NCBI GenBank assembly: GCA_963808165.1
Contig: CAWEET010000007.1
Coordinates: 124,001-188,000, forward strand
From: Thiosocius sp963808165
Lineage (GTDB): Bacteria > Pseudomonadota > Gammaproteobacteria > Chromatiales > Chromatiaceae
DNA length: 64,000 bases
Direction of reading: 5' to 3'
Positions 8,894 through 19,111 of the stretch are shown piece after piece (the first letter of the stretch is position 1; each line of letters opens with the position of its first letter). The translations under genes were made by a program, and so were the position numbers. Under the pieces are notes generated by a model. It had not been told where the DNA came from. It worked only from the letters and a program-made list of their open reading frames with translations, and made no database searches.

Positions 8894-10345
8894 ATGAGTG
8901 AGGAGATCCTGATCAATGTCACCCCGCCCGAAACCCGGGTGGCGGTAGTCGAGAACGGCGTGCTGCAGGAGGTAATCGTCGAACGCACCGCCAAACGCGG
9001 TCTGGTCGGCAACATCTACAAAGGTAAGGTCTGCCGTGTCCTGCCGGGCATGCAGGCTGCGTTCGTCGATGCCGGTCTGCAGCGCGCGGCGTTCCTGCAC
9101 GCCTCGGACATCCAGGCCGAGGATGCCGACAAGACCGGACAGATTACCAATCTGGTCAGCGAAGGTGGCGAGGTGATCGTTCAGGTTGTCAAGGACCCGC
9201 TCGGCACCAAGGGTGCCCGTCTGACGACCAACATCTCCATACCTTCGCGTCACATGGTCTTTATGCCCAATGTGGGTAACGTCGGCGTGTCGCAAAAGAT
9301 TGAGGACGAGGACGAACGGATAAGACTGCGTGACATCCTCACGCGATTCGCCGAGGCCAACAGCAGCGGCGCCGGCTTTATCGCCAGGACGGCAGCGGAA
9401 GGCGTTTCAGAAGAGGCGCTGCACAACGACATGCGCTTCCTGGTGCGTCTGTGGAGTTCGATCCAGGAGCGGGCCGCAACTGCGCCGCCACGCGAGTTGA
9501 TCCATGAAGATCTGCCGCTGGCGCTACGCGCCCTGCGCGACCTGATCAACCCGGAGGTCGAAAAGGTACGTATCGATTCCCGCTCGACCTGGGAGAAGGC
9601 CCAGCAGTTCGCCACAAAATACATTATCGAGCAGCGCTCGGCGATCGAGTACTACCCGGGCGAGCGGCCGATATTCGACCTCTATGGCGTTGAGGACGAG
9701 ATCCAGAGGGCCCTGGAACGCAAAGTGGACCTCAAGTCCGGCGGGCATCTGGTGATCGACCAGACCGAGGCGATGACGACGATAGACGTCAACACCGGTG
9801 CGTTCGTCGGGCATCGCAACCTCGAAGAGACCATCTTCAAGACAAACCTCGAGGCAGCCCAGGCGATCTGCCGCCAACTGCGCCTGCGCAACCTCGGCGG
9901 CATCATCATTATCGACTTCATCGATATGACCGATGAGGATCACAAGCGCCAGGTGATGCGGGCGCTGGAGCGCTGCCTGGCACGCGACCACGCCAAGACA
10001 CACATTTCCGAGGTATCGACGCTGGGCCTGGTGGAGATGACCCGCAAACGCACCCGCGAATCCCTGGAACATGTGCTGTGCGAGAGTTGTCCCACTTGCA
10101 GCGGCCGCGGCACATTGAAAACGGCCGAAACGGTCTGCTTCGACATATTCCGCGATATTCTGCGGGAATGGCGCCAGTTCGACGTCGAGCAACTGCTGGT
10201 GCTCGCTTCACAGGAGGTCGTGGACCGCCTGCTCGACGAGGAATCACAGAATCTCGCTGAATTGGAGCAGTTTATCGGGCGCCCGATAAAGCTGCAGGCG
10301 GAAGCCTTGTACAACCAGGAGCAGTACGACGTTGTGCTGATCTGA
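8894..10345 (+). CDS. rng: Ribonuclease G
   Basis: The 483-residue length and lack of a long C-terminal scaffold distinguish this from RNase E. RNase G is an endoribonuclease that matures the 16S rRNA 5' end and degrades some mRNAs. An S1-type RNA-binding region lies in the first 130 residues (GLVGNIYKGKV, AAFVDAG). The catalytic region has the DVNTGAFVGHRNLEETI segment and IIIDFIDM with the expected acidic residues. The CESCPTCSGRG segment is the zinc-link motif used for tetramerisation in this family. It starts 9 bases after maf. Confidence 0.96.
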   Translation: MSEEILINVTPPETRVAVVENGVLQEVIVERTAKRGLVGNIYKGKVCRVLPGMQAAFVDAGLQRAAFLHASDIQAEDADKTGQITNLVSEGGEVIVQVVKDPLGTKGARLTTNISIPSRHMVFMPNVGNVGVSQKIEDEDERIRLRDILTRFAEANSSGAGFIARTAAEGVSEEALHNDMRFLVRLWSSIQERAATAPPRELIHEDLPLALRALRDLINPEVEKVRIDSRSTWEKAQQFATKYIIEQRSAIEYYPGERPIFDLYGVEDEIQRALERKVDLKSGGHLVIDQTEAMTTIDVNTGAFVGHRNLEETIFKTNLEAAQAICRQLRLRNLGGIIIIDFIDMTDEDHKRQVMRALERCLARDHAKTHISEVSTLGLVEMTRKRTRESLEHVLCESCPTCSGRGTLKTAETVCFDIFRDILREWRQFDVEQLLVLASQEVVDRLLDEESQNLAELEQFIGRPIKLQAEALYNQEQYDVVLI

Positions 10346-10367
10346 GCGGGACCCCCAGGGAGCCGCA

Positions 10368-13300
10368 TTGCGCACCCTTAAAAAACTGCTGATCGGATTG
10401 CTCATCCTTTGGGGGGTATTGGCCCTCCTGGTGAGGTCCACCACGCCCTTGATCGCCGAGTACCGCGAGCAACTTGCGGCACAGCTGTCGGAGTACCTCG
10501 GCACCCCGGTGGCGATTGGCGATATCAGTGCGCGCTGGTATGGGCTGCGGCCACTGCTCGAGTTCGGGGACGTGGTACTCGGCGACGCCGAGGAGCGGCT
10601 GCACGCGGACCGCGTGACGGTCGACCTGTCGGCCAAGGGCCTGCTGTTCGGCTCCGTGCTGGACGCCTTGCGTGTCACCATCGACGGCATGCGACTGACG
10701 CTGGCCCGCGAACCCGGCGGCCAGCTGCGTCTCGAAGGCGTCGGCGCGCTGTTCGAAGGCGGCGAGCTGCTGCTGCCAAATCGCCTGCACCTGGTCGATA
10801 CCCGGGTGATCTGGATCGACCGCCGCACCAACACGCCTCCGCTGTCGATCGACGACGTCACTGTGGTGCTGGCCCGCAGGGACAAGCGCCTGCGGCTGCG
10901 CGCAATCCTGGAAACCGAGTCTGGGAAGGCCGAATTGTCGGCGAGGCTGGACGGTCATCTGGCCAGCACGCAATGGCAGGGTGAGACCTATCTGCGGATC
11001 GAAGGTCTCGACGTCGCGCAGGTGTTCGCACCCTACATTTCGCCAGACTATGGACTGCGCGATCTCGATGTGGATCTCGAGTCCTGGACGACCTGGCAGG
11101 ATGCGACCCCAACGCATGCCCAGGGCCAGATCGAGATACGCGATTTCGAGCTGCGCCCCCCACAGCAGGCGGACACTTCCGCATTGCTGGTCGCACGGGC
11201 TGCAAGCCGCTTCACCATAGACCGCGATGCCCTGGGGTGGCGGGCCGGCTTCCGCGACCTGGAGATTGCCACCAGCGAAGGGACTTGGCCGCGCAGCGAT
11301 CTCGCCATCGGGGTGGCCAATCTGCCCGAGGGGGGCAGCCGCATCAGCGCCTCCGCCGACTATCTGCGCATCCAGGACATCGTTGACGTGCTCGAGGTTC
11401 GCCTACCCTGGCCGCGGCTGCGCGATCCCCTGGGATATCTCCAACCGCATGGCGAACTGCACGATCTGCGACTGCAGGCGGATCTCGGGCCCGACCGGGC
11501 CGACTGGCGCATCAGCGCCGGTTTCCAGGGCTTATCCAGCAGGCCGACCGACCGGGCTCCGGGCATCGAAAACCTCAGTGGCAGGCTGCATATGCAGCCG
11601 GACCATCTACGGTTCGAACTCGCCAGCCAGGATGCCGTTTTGGATTTTCCCAACATGTTCCGCGACCCACTGGAACTGCGCCAACTGAGCGGCCGGATCG
11701 ACCTGCTGCTGGGCGACGCCGGCTGGCGGCTGCACACGGCTCAACTCGTGGCGGACAGCCCGCATATCGCCACCAGTACGCGGCTGGATCTCCAGGCGCA
11801 GCATGGTCGATCGCCGTTCATAGACCTGCAGACCGATTTCCGCGATGCCGATGCGGCCTTCGCGAAGCGCTATTACCCGGTAGGTGTGTTGCGCAAAACG
11901 CTCGTCGATTGGCTCGATCACGCCATCCTGTCTGGCCGGGTGGTCAGCGGTGCGGCGTTGCTGCGCGGCTCATTGGATCAGTTTCCGTTCGAGAACTCGC
12001 GCGATGGGATTTTCCAGACAGCCTTCACCACCGAAGATGTCGTGCTCGACTACCGGGCGGGATGGCCGCGAATCGAGCAGCTCGACGCGCAGGTCAGTTT
12101 TCATGGCAACCAGCTGCGGATCGAGGCGGACTCAGGCACCATCTACGACACCCGTATCACCGGCGTCGAGGCCCACATCGAACGCCTGAAGCCGCCCAGC
12201 GCCATTCATATCCAGGGCCAACTGGAAGGCCCGCTGCAGGACGTTTTGCGGGCGCTGCAGGAAGACGCCTTGCGCGAGCGCTTCGGCAGGTTCGCGGCAG
12301 CCCTGAACGGCACCGGCGACAGTCGCCTCGCGCTGGATTTCACCGTACCGCTGACCAAGACCGGCGATCACGCACTGGATGGCACGCTGAGTTTTGCCGA
12401 TGCGCGGCTGGCGCTGCCGGCTTGGGACCTGAGGCTGGACAGGATTCAGGGCGATCTGAACTTCGGCCTGAACGGCCTGGCGGCGACGGGCATCCGGGGG
12501 CGCGCCCTGCGCGCACCGGTAACGCTCGATGTGCTGCCGGCCGCTGATGGAGCGACACGGGTCCGCACACGCGGCACGTTTTCGGTACCGGAAATTGCAC
12601 GCCATCTACCCGCCATGCCGCTGCAAATGGCCGAGGGAAAGGCCGCTTTCGTGATCGACGTGGACATACCCTCAAACGGCACCGCGGCCAACGATCCGAT
12701 CCTCCTCACGGTCAACAGTGATCTCGAGGGCATTCGCATCGACCTGCCGGAGCCCTTCGGCAAGTCTAGCGAAGCAGCCCGCGCGCTGGCGGTCCGGCTG
12801 CCACTGGGGGGCGACTCGGTGACCGGCAGGCTAGACTACGCTGGCGAGGTGTCGGCGGCGTTCAGCGGCGATGGCCGACGCGTGGACCTGATGTTTGGTC
12901 AGACGGCCGAGCCGCAACCTGAGCTGGGCATCCGCGTCGGTGGGCGTCTGCGCCGACTCGACCTGGCCGCATGGCGCTCAGCGCTTGCGCAGCTGCCGTC
13001 GGACGACCGTCAGGAGCCACCGCCTTTGGCCATCAACCTCGAGATTGGCCGGCTGCAGGCCGATCCGCTGAGCATCGACCAGGTGTACCTGCGGCTCGCC
13101 CGGCGCGCCGGAATATGGTGGGGTGCCGCAGACTCGGCGGACCTTGCCGGCAGCTTCCGTTTCGCACAGGCGCTGTCCGAATCGCCGCTGCGGATCGATC
13201 TGGGCCGGCTGCACCTGAGGCTGCCAATCGCGGACCAGGACGCAGCGCAACCGCCACCACCGGACCTAAATACTGGACCGGACCCTTCAAACCTGCCGGA

Positions 13301-14369
13301 TGTGCTGCTGAGCATCAGCGAACTGCACCTCAACGAGGCTGTGCTGGGACGCCTGAATCTCAGCGCGCGGCGAGAACCCGAAGGCCTTCGGATCACCGAG
13401 CTGAGTCTGCACGACGGCCAATTGGAGCTCACGGGCAGCGGGCTCTGGTCAAGTGCCGGAGGCAAAATCCAGACCAGCGTGCAAGGGGAGGCCAGCACCC
13501 CGGGGCTCGGCGACCTGCTGGTCGACCTGGGCTATTCGCGCCAACTCGAAGAGGCGCAGGGCAAGTTCCGATTCGACCTCAGTTGGCCCGGAAACCCGTC
13601 TCAGCTGCATCGGACGGCGCTGCGGGGAAAGCTGGGGCTCGGCATCGCTGCGGGGCGTCTGGTGGAGCTGGACCCGGGCGTGACGCGGGTTGTCGGCCTG
13701 CTCAATCTGAACGCGCTGACCAGGCGCCTCAGGCTGGATTTCCGCGACTTCTACACGAAAGGCTACAGCTTCGACAACATCAAAGGCGATTTTGTATTCG
13801 ATGCAGGTGTGGCAGGTACCGACAACCTGACCGTGCTCGCCCCGACTGGCAGGATCGATCTGCGCGGCTCGGCCGATCTGATTGCCGGGTCTCTGGACCA
13901 GAAGGTGACGGTCACCCCGAAACTCGATGCCACCCTTCCGATCGCCGGCGCGCTCGCCGGCGGTCCGATAGCGGGCGTTGCGGTGCTGATGGCGCAGCAA
14001 GTCCTGACCAAACAGGTCGACAGAATCACCGGTTTCGATTACGCGGTGAGCGGGCCCTGGGCCAACCCAAACATCGTGCCACTGGATACCGGCGGCACCC
14101 TGTCGAAGATCTTCCAGCAAATCAAGCTTGGCGCCCGCCAGACGCCGCCTGCTGAAATGGACGAAGAGGCGCAGGTCAATGCGGCGCCGGCGCAAGATGT
14201 CGGCGCGACCGCCGCCCCGCGCCAGGAGGTTGAATCCGAACGAGCAGCCACACCAGGCGAACCAGTATCGCGGGAAGGGTCCAGCCTGGCCCGCCCGCTG
14301 CGCGGCCTTATGGGGCTGCTGAAGCGGGGGGAACCGCACGGCGCCGATCTTCCCGGGGAGGGAGATTGA
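10368..14369 (+). CDS. yhdP: AsmA-like protein YhdP (TIGR02099 family)
   Basis: This is the largest protein in the window (1333 residues, typical for the family). It starts at a TTG codon just after a CAGGGAG stretch, and residues about 8-26 form one N-terminal membrane anchor followed by a long periplasmic repeat-like beta-rich body with an AsmA-type C-terminal region (GRIDLRGSADL, then GPLAGVAV-like and TKQVDRITGFDYAVSG). YhdP works with TamB and YdbH in moving phospholipids from inner to outer membrane in E. coli. The last ~90 residues are a low-complexity acidic/Ala-rich tail. The gene follows rng, as in E. coli and relatives. Confidence 0.95.
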   Translation: MRTLKKLLIGLLILWGVLALLVRSTTPLIAEYREQLAAQLSEYLGTPVAIGDISARWYGLRPLLEFGDVVLGDAEERLHADRVTVDLSAKGLLFGSVLDALRVTIDGMRLTLAREPGGQLRLEGVGALFEGGELLLPNRLHLVDTRVIWIDRRTNTPPLSIDDVTVVLARRDKRLRLRAILETESGKAELSARLDGHLASTQWQGETYLRIEGLDVAQVFAPYISPDYGLRDLDVDLESWTTWQDATPTHAQGQIEIRDFELRPPQQADTSALLVARAASRFTIDRDALGWRAGFRDLEIATSEGTWPRSDLAIGVANLPEGGSRISASADYLRIQDIVDVLEVRLPWPRLRDPLGYLQPHGELHDLRLQADLGPDRADWRISAGFQGLSSRPTDRAPGIENLSGRLHMQPDHLRFELASQDAVLDFPNMFRDPLELRQLSGRIDLLLGDAGWRLHTAQLVADSPHIATSTRLDLQAQHGRSPFIDLQTDFRDADAAFAKRYYPVGVLRKTLVDWLDHAILSGRVVSGAALLRGSLDQFPFENSRDGIFQTAFTTEDVVLDYRAGWPRIEQLDAQVSFHGNQLRIEADSGTIYDTRITGVEAHIERLKPPSAIHIQGQLEGPLQDVLRALQEDALRERFGRFAAALNGTGDSRLALDFTVPLTKTGDHALDGTLSFADARLALPAWDLRLDRIQGDLNFGLNGLAATGIRGRALRAPVTLDVLPAADGATRVRTRGTFSVPEIARHLPAMPLQMAEGKAAFVIDVDIPSNGTAANDPILLTVNSDLEGIRIDLPEPFGKSSEAARALAVRLPLGGDSVTGRLDYAGEVSAAFSGDGRRVDLMFGQTAEPQPELGIRVGGRLRRLDLAAWRSALAQLPSDDRQEPPPLAINLEIGRLQADPLSIDQVYLRLARRAGIWWGAADSADLAGSFRFAQALSESPLRIDLGRLHLRLPIADQDAAQPPPPDLNTGPDPSNLPDVLLSISELHLNEAVLGRLNLSARREPEGLRITELSLHDGQLELTGSGLWSSAGGKIQTSVQGEASTPGLGDLLVDLGYSRQLEEAQGKFRFDLSWPGNPSQLHRTALRGKLGLGIAAGRLVELDPGVTRVVGLLNLNALTRRLRLDFRDFYTKGYSFDNIKGDFVFDAGVAGTDNLTVLAPTGRIDLRGSADLIAGSLDQKVTVTPKLDATLPIAGALAGGPIAGVAVLMAQQVLTKQVDRITGFDYAVSGPWANPNIVPLDTGGTLSKIFQQIKLGARQTPPAEMDEEAQVNAAPAQDVGATAAPRQEVESERAATPGEPVSREGSSLARPLRGLMGLLKRGEPHGADLPGEGD

Positions 14370-14482
14370 GGCCGCAGCGGAAAATACCATCGATACTCAC
14401 CCCCTATTCCTGGTGCGATACCCCTTTGCCCACAGCGCCGCAGGCATTAGAGTTGGCGCTGGGAATCGTGTCGTAGCCAGTC

Positions 14483-15313
14483 ATGAGCAATTCGAAGAAG
14501 AAAGTCGCCGCCATCCAGCTCGCCTCCGGCAGCAATGTCAGCGCCAATCTGCTGGAGACCGAGCGGCTTACCGAAGCCGCTTCCAAACAGGGTGCGCAAC
14601 TCGTCGTGCTGCCGGAAAACTTTGCGTTCATGGGCCGTCGCTGCAGCGACACGAATGCGCTTCGGGAAGAGGCCGGCGATGGTCCCCTGCAGGCATTTCT
14701 CTCGCAGCTGGCCAGCCGCCTGGGCATCTGGGTGGTGGGTGGCACCATTCCGCTGGAGGCGGACCACGCGGCCAAATGGCGAGCCGCCTGCACCGTATAT
14801 GACGAGCGCGGCCGGCAGGTCGCGCGCTACGACAAACAACACCTGTTTGACGTAAACCTCATCGAGAGCGACGAGCGCTTCGTCGAATCGCAGACTATTG
14901 AACCCGGTGACCGGGTCGTGGTAATCGACAGCCCGGTGGGGCGGCTCGGCGTGTCGGTTTGCTACGACCTGCGTTTTCCCGAATTGTACCGCGCGATGAT
15001 CGATCGCGGCGTCGAGGTGATCACGCTGCCTGCGGCGTTCACTGCGATAACCGGCCGCGCGCACTGGGAGACGCTGGTGCGTGCACGTGCCATCGAAAAC
15101 CTGTGTTATGTGATCGCAGCCGCGCAGGGAGGCTTCCATGTCGCCAGCCGCGAGACCTACGGGCACAGCATGATCGTGGACCCCTGGGGCACCAAGCTGG
15201 CACTTCGGGAGCGCGGCAATGGCTGCGTGGTGGCAGAAATCGACCACGATTTCCAGAACACCACAAGGCGGAACTTCCCCTGCCTCGATCATCGTCGCCT
15301 GCATTGCCGCTGA
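14483..15313 (+). CDS. Carbon-nitrogen hydrolase (nitrilase superfamily, Nit1-like)
   Basis: The 276-residue protein has the nitrilase-superfamily Glu-Lys-Cys triad: Glu45 in VVLPENF, Lys118 in RYDKQHLFDV and Cys160 in VSVCYDLRFPELYR. The LPENFAF and KQHLFDV context resembles Nit1-type amidases that hydrolyse deaminated glutathione to alpha-ketoglutarate and Cys-Gly. That substrate is an inference from family similarity. It lies between yhdP and tldD, a common arrangement in gammaproteobacteria. Confidence 0.92.
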   Translation: MSNSKKKVAAIQLASGSNVSANLLETERLTEAASKQGAQLVVLPENFAFMGRRCSDTNALREEAGDGPLQAFLSQLASRLGIWVVGGTIPLEADHAAKWRAACTVYDERGRQVARYDKQHLFDVNLIESDERFVESQTIEPGDRVVVIDSPVGRLGVSVCYDLRFPELYRAMIDRGVEVITLPAAFTAITGRAHWETLVRARAIENLCYVIAAAQGGFHVASRETYGHSMIVDPWGTKLALRERGNGCVVAEIDHDFQNTTRRNFPCLDHRRLHCR

Positions 15314-15359
15314 ACATCACGCGCCGCGCCGGCCGGCGGCTGGACAGGAGTAGCCATCC

Positions 15360-16802
15360 ATGACGCACAGCACCGCCATCGCACGTCAAACCCTGCTCGA
15401 TGCACCTGGCCTGAGCGAGGCGCATCTTGGGCAGGTGATGGATCGCCTGCTAAGCCGGCAGGTCGATGCAGCCGACATCTATTTTCAGTATGGCCGTTTG
15501 GAGTCCTGGGTGCTGGAGGACGGCATCATCAAGGAGGGGAACCATAGCATCGAACAGGGTGCGGGCCTGCGCGCGATCAGCGGTGACAAGACCGGTTTCG
15601 CCTATACCGACAGCCTCGAGCTCTCGCGTCTGCTCGACGCGGCCGGCGCTGCCCGTGCGATTGCGCGTGCCGGCCAACATGCCAGCCATGCGGCAGGCCC
15701 AGAAGCTGCCGCGCCGGTCCTGTACGCCCCGCTCAATCCGCTCGAATCGCTCAACGAATCAGAGAAAATCGAGCTGATGCGGCGCACCGATGCCGTTGCG
15801 CGCGCAGCCGATCCACGCGTGCAACAGGTCATCGTCAGCCTGGTGGCAGCGCACGACGTGATCCTGGTGATGGACAACAGCGGCCAGATCAGCGGTGACG
15901 TGCGTCCGCTCGTGCGCATGAATGTCCAGGTCATCGTCGAACAGGATGGCCGTCGCGAGCAGGGAAGCGCAGGCGGTGGCGCACGTCAGGCGCTGGATTT
16001 CTTCCTGCAGGAGGAACGCGCCCTCGACTATGCGCGCGAGGCCGTGCGCCAGGCACTGGTCAACCTGGAGGCGGTCGCCGCGCCCGCCGGCATGCTGCCC
16101 GTCGTGTTGGGGCCGGGCTGGCCGGGTGTGCTGTTGCACGAGGCGGTCGGGCACGGCCTGGAGGGTGACTTCAACCGCAAGGGTACGTCGGCATTCGCCG
16201 GGCGAATCGGTGAACAGGTCGCGTCGCCGTTGTGCACCGTGGTCGATGACGGCACCCTGCCCGGCCGGCGCGGCTCCTTGTCGATCGACGACGAGGGCAC
16301 CCCCTCCGGTAACAATGTGCTGATCGAGAACGGCATCCTGAAAGGTTACATGCAGGACAAGATGAACGCACGGCTGATGGGCGTGGCGCCAACCGGCAAC
16401 GGCCGGCGTGAGTCCTACGCCCATCTGCCGATGCCACGCATGACCAATACTTACATGCTGGCCGGCAAACATCAGCCGGAGGAAATCATCAGCTCCGTCA
16501 AGCACGGCCTTTACGCGGTCAACTTCGGCGGCGGCCAGGTCGACATCACCTCCGGCAAGTTCGTATTCTCGGCCAATGAGGCCTACCTGATCGAAGACGG
16601 CAAGGTGACCCGCCCGGTCAAGGGTGCAACACTGATCGGTAATGGCCCGGAAGTGATGACACGAATCAGTATGGTGGGCGACGACCTGGCGCTAGACACT
16701 GGTGTCGGCACCTGCGGCAAAGAGGGGCAAAGCGTCCCGGTCGGCGTTGGCCAGCCGACGTTGAAGATCGATCAACTCACCGTCGGCGGAACCGCCGCGT
16801 GA
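15360..16802 (+). CDS. tldD: Metalloprotease TldD
   Basis: The 480-residue protein is the catalytic subunit of the TldD/TldE (PmbA) zinc protease, which degrades unfolded peptides and takes part in microcin and CcdA processing. The zinc-binding HExxxH motif is His260-Glu261-Ala-Val-Gly-His265 within LLHEAVGHGLEGDF. A conserved SGKFVFSANEAYLIEDGK segment and the terminal GTCGK.GQSVPVGVGQPTL region fit TldD. Its partner pmbA starts 10 bases downstream. Confidence 0.97.
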   Translation: MTHSTAIARQTLLDAPGLSEAHLGQVMDRLLSRQVDAADIYFQYGRLESWVLEDGIIKEGNHSIEQGAGLRAISGDKTGFAYTDSLELSRLLDAAGAARAIARAGQHASHAAGPEAAAPVLYAPLNPLESLNESEKIELMRRTDAVARAADPRVQQVIVSLVAAHDVILVMDNSGQISGDVRPLVRMNVQVIVEQDGRREQGSAGGGARQALDFFLQEERALDYAREAVRQALVNLEAVAAPAGMLPVVLGPGWPGVLLHEAVGHGLEGDFNRKGTSAFAGRIGEQVASPLCTVVDDGTLPGRRGSLSIDDEGTPSGNNVLIENGILKGYMQDKMNARLMGVAPTGNGRRESYAHLPMPRMTNTYMLAGKHQPEEIISSVKHGLYAVNFGGGQVDITSGKFVFSANEAYLIEDGKVTRPVKGATLIGNGPEVMTRISMVGDDLALDTGVGTCGKEGQSVPVGVGQPTLKIDQLTVGGTAA

Positions 16803-16812
16803 CCAGAGCGAA

Positions 16813-18144
16813 ATGACCGAAATGGAACAGATTGCCCAACTGAAACAGGTCGTCGACGATCTGCTGCAGGAGGCGCACAAGCAGGGGGCCGACAACGCGG
16901 AGGCCGGGGTGTCTGTGCAGACAGGCCTGTCGGTGACGGTACGTCTGGGCGAAATCGAGACCATCGAGCATACCAGCGACAACGGCCTCGCCGTCACCGT
17001 CTATTTCGACCGGCGCAAGGGCTCTGCAAATACGACCGATCTGCGCCCCGAGGCAATTCGGGAGACCGTGGCCGCGGCGTGTCGGATCGCCAAACACACC
17101 TCGGAGGATCCCGCGGCCGGGCTGGCCGACCCGGAACTGATGGCGCGCGAAGTTCCGGATCTCGATCTGTACCACCCCTGGCAACTGAGCGCCGACGAGG
17201 CGACGGAGATCGCACGCGATTGTGAGAATGCGGCGCGCGACCTGGACCCGCGCATCAGCAATTCGGAGGGCGCGACGCTCTACACCCAGCGTTCGAGTTT
17301 CATCTACGGCAACAGCCACGGGTTCGTCGGCGGCTACCCCACCACGCGGCATGGGTTGAGCTGTGCGGTGATCGCTCAGCAGGACGATGAGATGCAGCGC
17401 GACTACTGGTACGACAGCGGCCGACTGCCGGACGCACTGGCGGCCCCGGCAGAGATCGGCCGCGAAGCCGCGCGGCGCACGTTGGCAAGATTGGGCGGCC
17501 GCCGGATGGGCACGCGCGAATGCCCGGTGCTGTTCCGCGCCGACGTCGCCCCGAGCCTGCTGCGCAGCCTGTTCGGCGCCATTCGCGGCCACGCGGTGTA
17601 CCGTCGGTCGACCTTCCTGCTGGACAAGGTGGGCACGCAGATCTTCCCCGACTGGGTGACGATCAGCGAGGATCCGCTCATAGCGCGCGGGCAAGCCAGC
17701 GCACCCTTCGACAACGAGGGCGTAGCCACGCGTTACCGCGAACTGGTCGCCGGCGGTGTGCTGCAGGGATATCTGCTGGACAGCTATGCGGCAAGAAAAC
17801 TCGGGTTGCAGAGCACTGCCAGCGCAGGCGGCGTGCGCAATGCCCGCATCGCGAGCAGCGGTCAGTCCTTCGATGAGCTGTTGCACGAGATGGACCGTGG
17901 CCTGGTCGTGACCGAGTTGATGGGACAGGGATCAAACCTGGTCACCGGCGACTACTCGCGAGGCGCTGCTGGATTCTGGGTGGAAGGTGGCGAGATACAG
18001 TATCCGGTCGACGAGATCACCGTCGCCGGCAACCTCGGCGACATGTACCGGCAGCTCGTCGCGGTAGGCAGTGACGATGAAATACCCGGTAGCGTCAAGA
18101 CAGGCTCCTGGTTGTTCGAAAACATGACGGTCGGCGGCGACTAG
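16813..18144 (+). CDS. pmbA: Metalloprotease PmbA/TldE
   Basis: The 443-residue protein is the partner of TldD. It has the PmbA fold segments SVTVRLGEIETIEH, GSANTTDL, and the C-terminal GAAGFWVEGGEIQYPVDEITVAGNL, but no HExxxH motif, as expected, because zinc binding is supplied by TldD. The ATG is 10 bases past the tldD stop, so the pair is probably made together. In many gammaproteobacteria yjgA lies next to pmbA, but it is absent from this neighbourhood. Confidence 0.96.
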   Translation: MTEMEQIAQLKQVVDDLLQEAHKQGADNAEAGVSVQTGLSVTVRLGEIETIEHTSDNGLAVTVYFDRRKGSANTTDLRPEAIRETVAAACRIAKHTSEDPAAGLADPELMAREVPDLDLYHPWQLSADEATEIARDCENAARDLDPRISNSEGATLYTQRSSFIYGNSHGFVGGYPTTRHGLSCAVIAQQDDEMQRDYWYDSGRLPDALAAPAEIGREAARRTLARLGGRRMGTRECPVLFRADVAPSLLRSLFGAIRGHAVYRRSTFLLDKVGTQIFPDWVTISEDPLIARGQASAPFDNEGVATRYRELVAGGVLQGYLLDSYAARKLGLQSTASAGGVRNARIASSGQSFDELLHEMDRGLVVTELMGQGSNLVTGDYSRGAAGFWVEGGEIQYPVDEITVAGNLGDMYRQLVAVGSDDEIPGSVKTGSWLFENMTVGGD

Positions 18145-18230
18145 GCAGCGCGCGGCCCCGCCGGTACTGCAAGGACAACGCCGGCGATAGGCGATTTCCC
18201 AACAGACAAACGACGACGGAGGACAGGCTG

Positions 18231-18620
18231 ATGCGCATCCTGCATACCATGCTGCGAACCGGCGACCTGCAGCGGTCGATCGACTTCTATACCGAGGTGC
18301 TCGGCATGCGTCTGCTGCGCCAGAACGACTACCCCGAGGGAAAGTTCACCCTCGCCTTTCTCGGCTACGGCGACGAGTCGAACAACACCGTGATCGAGTT
18401 GACCTACAACTGGGGGGTAGACAGCTACGACATCGGAGACGCCTATGGACACATCGCGATCGAGGTGGACGATGTGTACCGGGCGACCGAAGACATCAAG
18501 GGCCGCGGCGGCAAAATCCTGCGCGATGCCGGCCCGATGAATGCCGGCACCACCATCATCGCCTTCGTCGAGGATCCCGATGGCTACCCAATCGAGCTGA
18601 TCGGCCGCAAGGTCGCTTAG
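18231..18620 (+). CDS. gloA: Lactoylglutathione lyase (glyoxalase I)
   Basis: The 129-residue protein isomerises the hemithioacetal of methylglyoxal and glutathione to S-lactoylglutathione. All four metal ligands known from E. coli GloA are at identical positions: His5, Glu56, His74 and Glu122. The absence of the extra loops of zinc enzymes points to the nickel/cobalt-activated class. A GGAGGACAG ribosome-binding region precedes the ATG. Confidence 0.97.
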   Translation: MRILHTMLRTGDLQRSIDFYTEVLGMRLLRQNDYPEGKFTLAFLGYGDESNNTVIELTYNWGVDSYDIGDAYGHIAIEVDDVYRATEDIKGRGGKILRDAGPMNAGTTIIAFVEDPDGYPIELIGRKVA

Positions 18621-18622
18621 AA

Positions 18623-18853
18623 GTGAACATGACCGGAAATCTGATGATTCTGCCAGCCGCCGACAAATCGAAGATCCGCCTGGTGCGGATCCCGCCAGAT
18701 TACCAGGACCAGGAGGTGTATCGACACGTCACGGGCCTGATCGCCCAAGTCGAGGAGAGAGACCCGGACTACAGCTGGGAGGACGTGCTGGCCATGCTGG
18801 AGGACCGCGGTTTCGAGCCGGTCGAGTTCCAGCTCGGACCGTCGCTGGACTGA
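18623..18853 (+). CDS. Small conserved protein of unknown function
   Basis: A 76-residue protein from a GTG at 18623, or 74 residues from the ATG at 18629. I do not recognise the family. It is acidic, soluble by appearance, with no signal peptide or membrane segment. A core reads IRLVRIPPDYQDQEVYRHVTGLI and then EDVLAMLEDRGF, which looks like a folded alpha/beta domain rather than random sequence. It follows gloA by 2 bases and is probably cotranscribed. Confidence 0.7.
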   Translation: MNMTGNLMILPAADKSKIRLVRIPPDYQDQEVYRHVTGLIAQVEERDPDYSWEDVLAMLEDRGFEPVEFQLGPSLD

Positions 18854-19111
18854 AAGGCGCTGACGCCATCCCCGGGGTGCTGTTGCCGTAGGTAGTCCGG
18901 TCACCGGCCGGCAGCAGTGGTGATTGGCTGGGCGGTGAGCTTGCGACAGGCCAGCAACCCGTCGAACCCGCACTGGCCAGGTATCACTGCGCCTGCCCTG
19001 CGGGCAGTTCGAAGCGGCGGTTATGCCTCTCGCCGCCGGGTGCAGATCGACCCGCCCCGAGGTTCACAGCGCAAAGTCCGGCTGGCCGATCGGATCATCG
19101 CCCCGGACGAC

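Noticed and set aside
16777..17886. Minus-strand open frame of about 369 codons
   Set aside because: Entirely antisense to pmbA, which is well conserved; GC-rich DNA often leaves such shadows.
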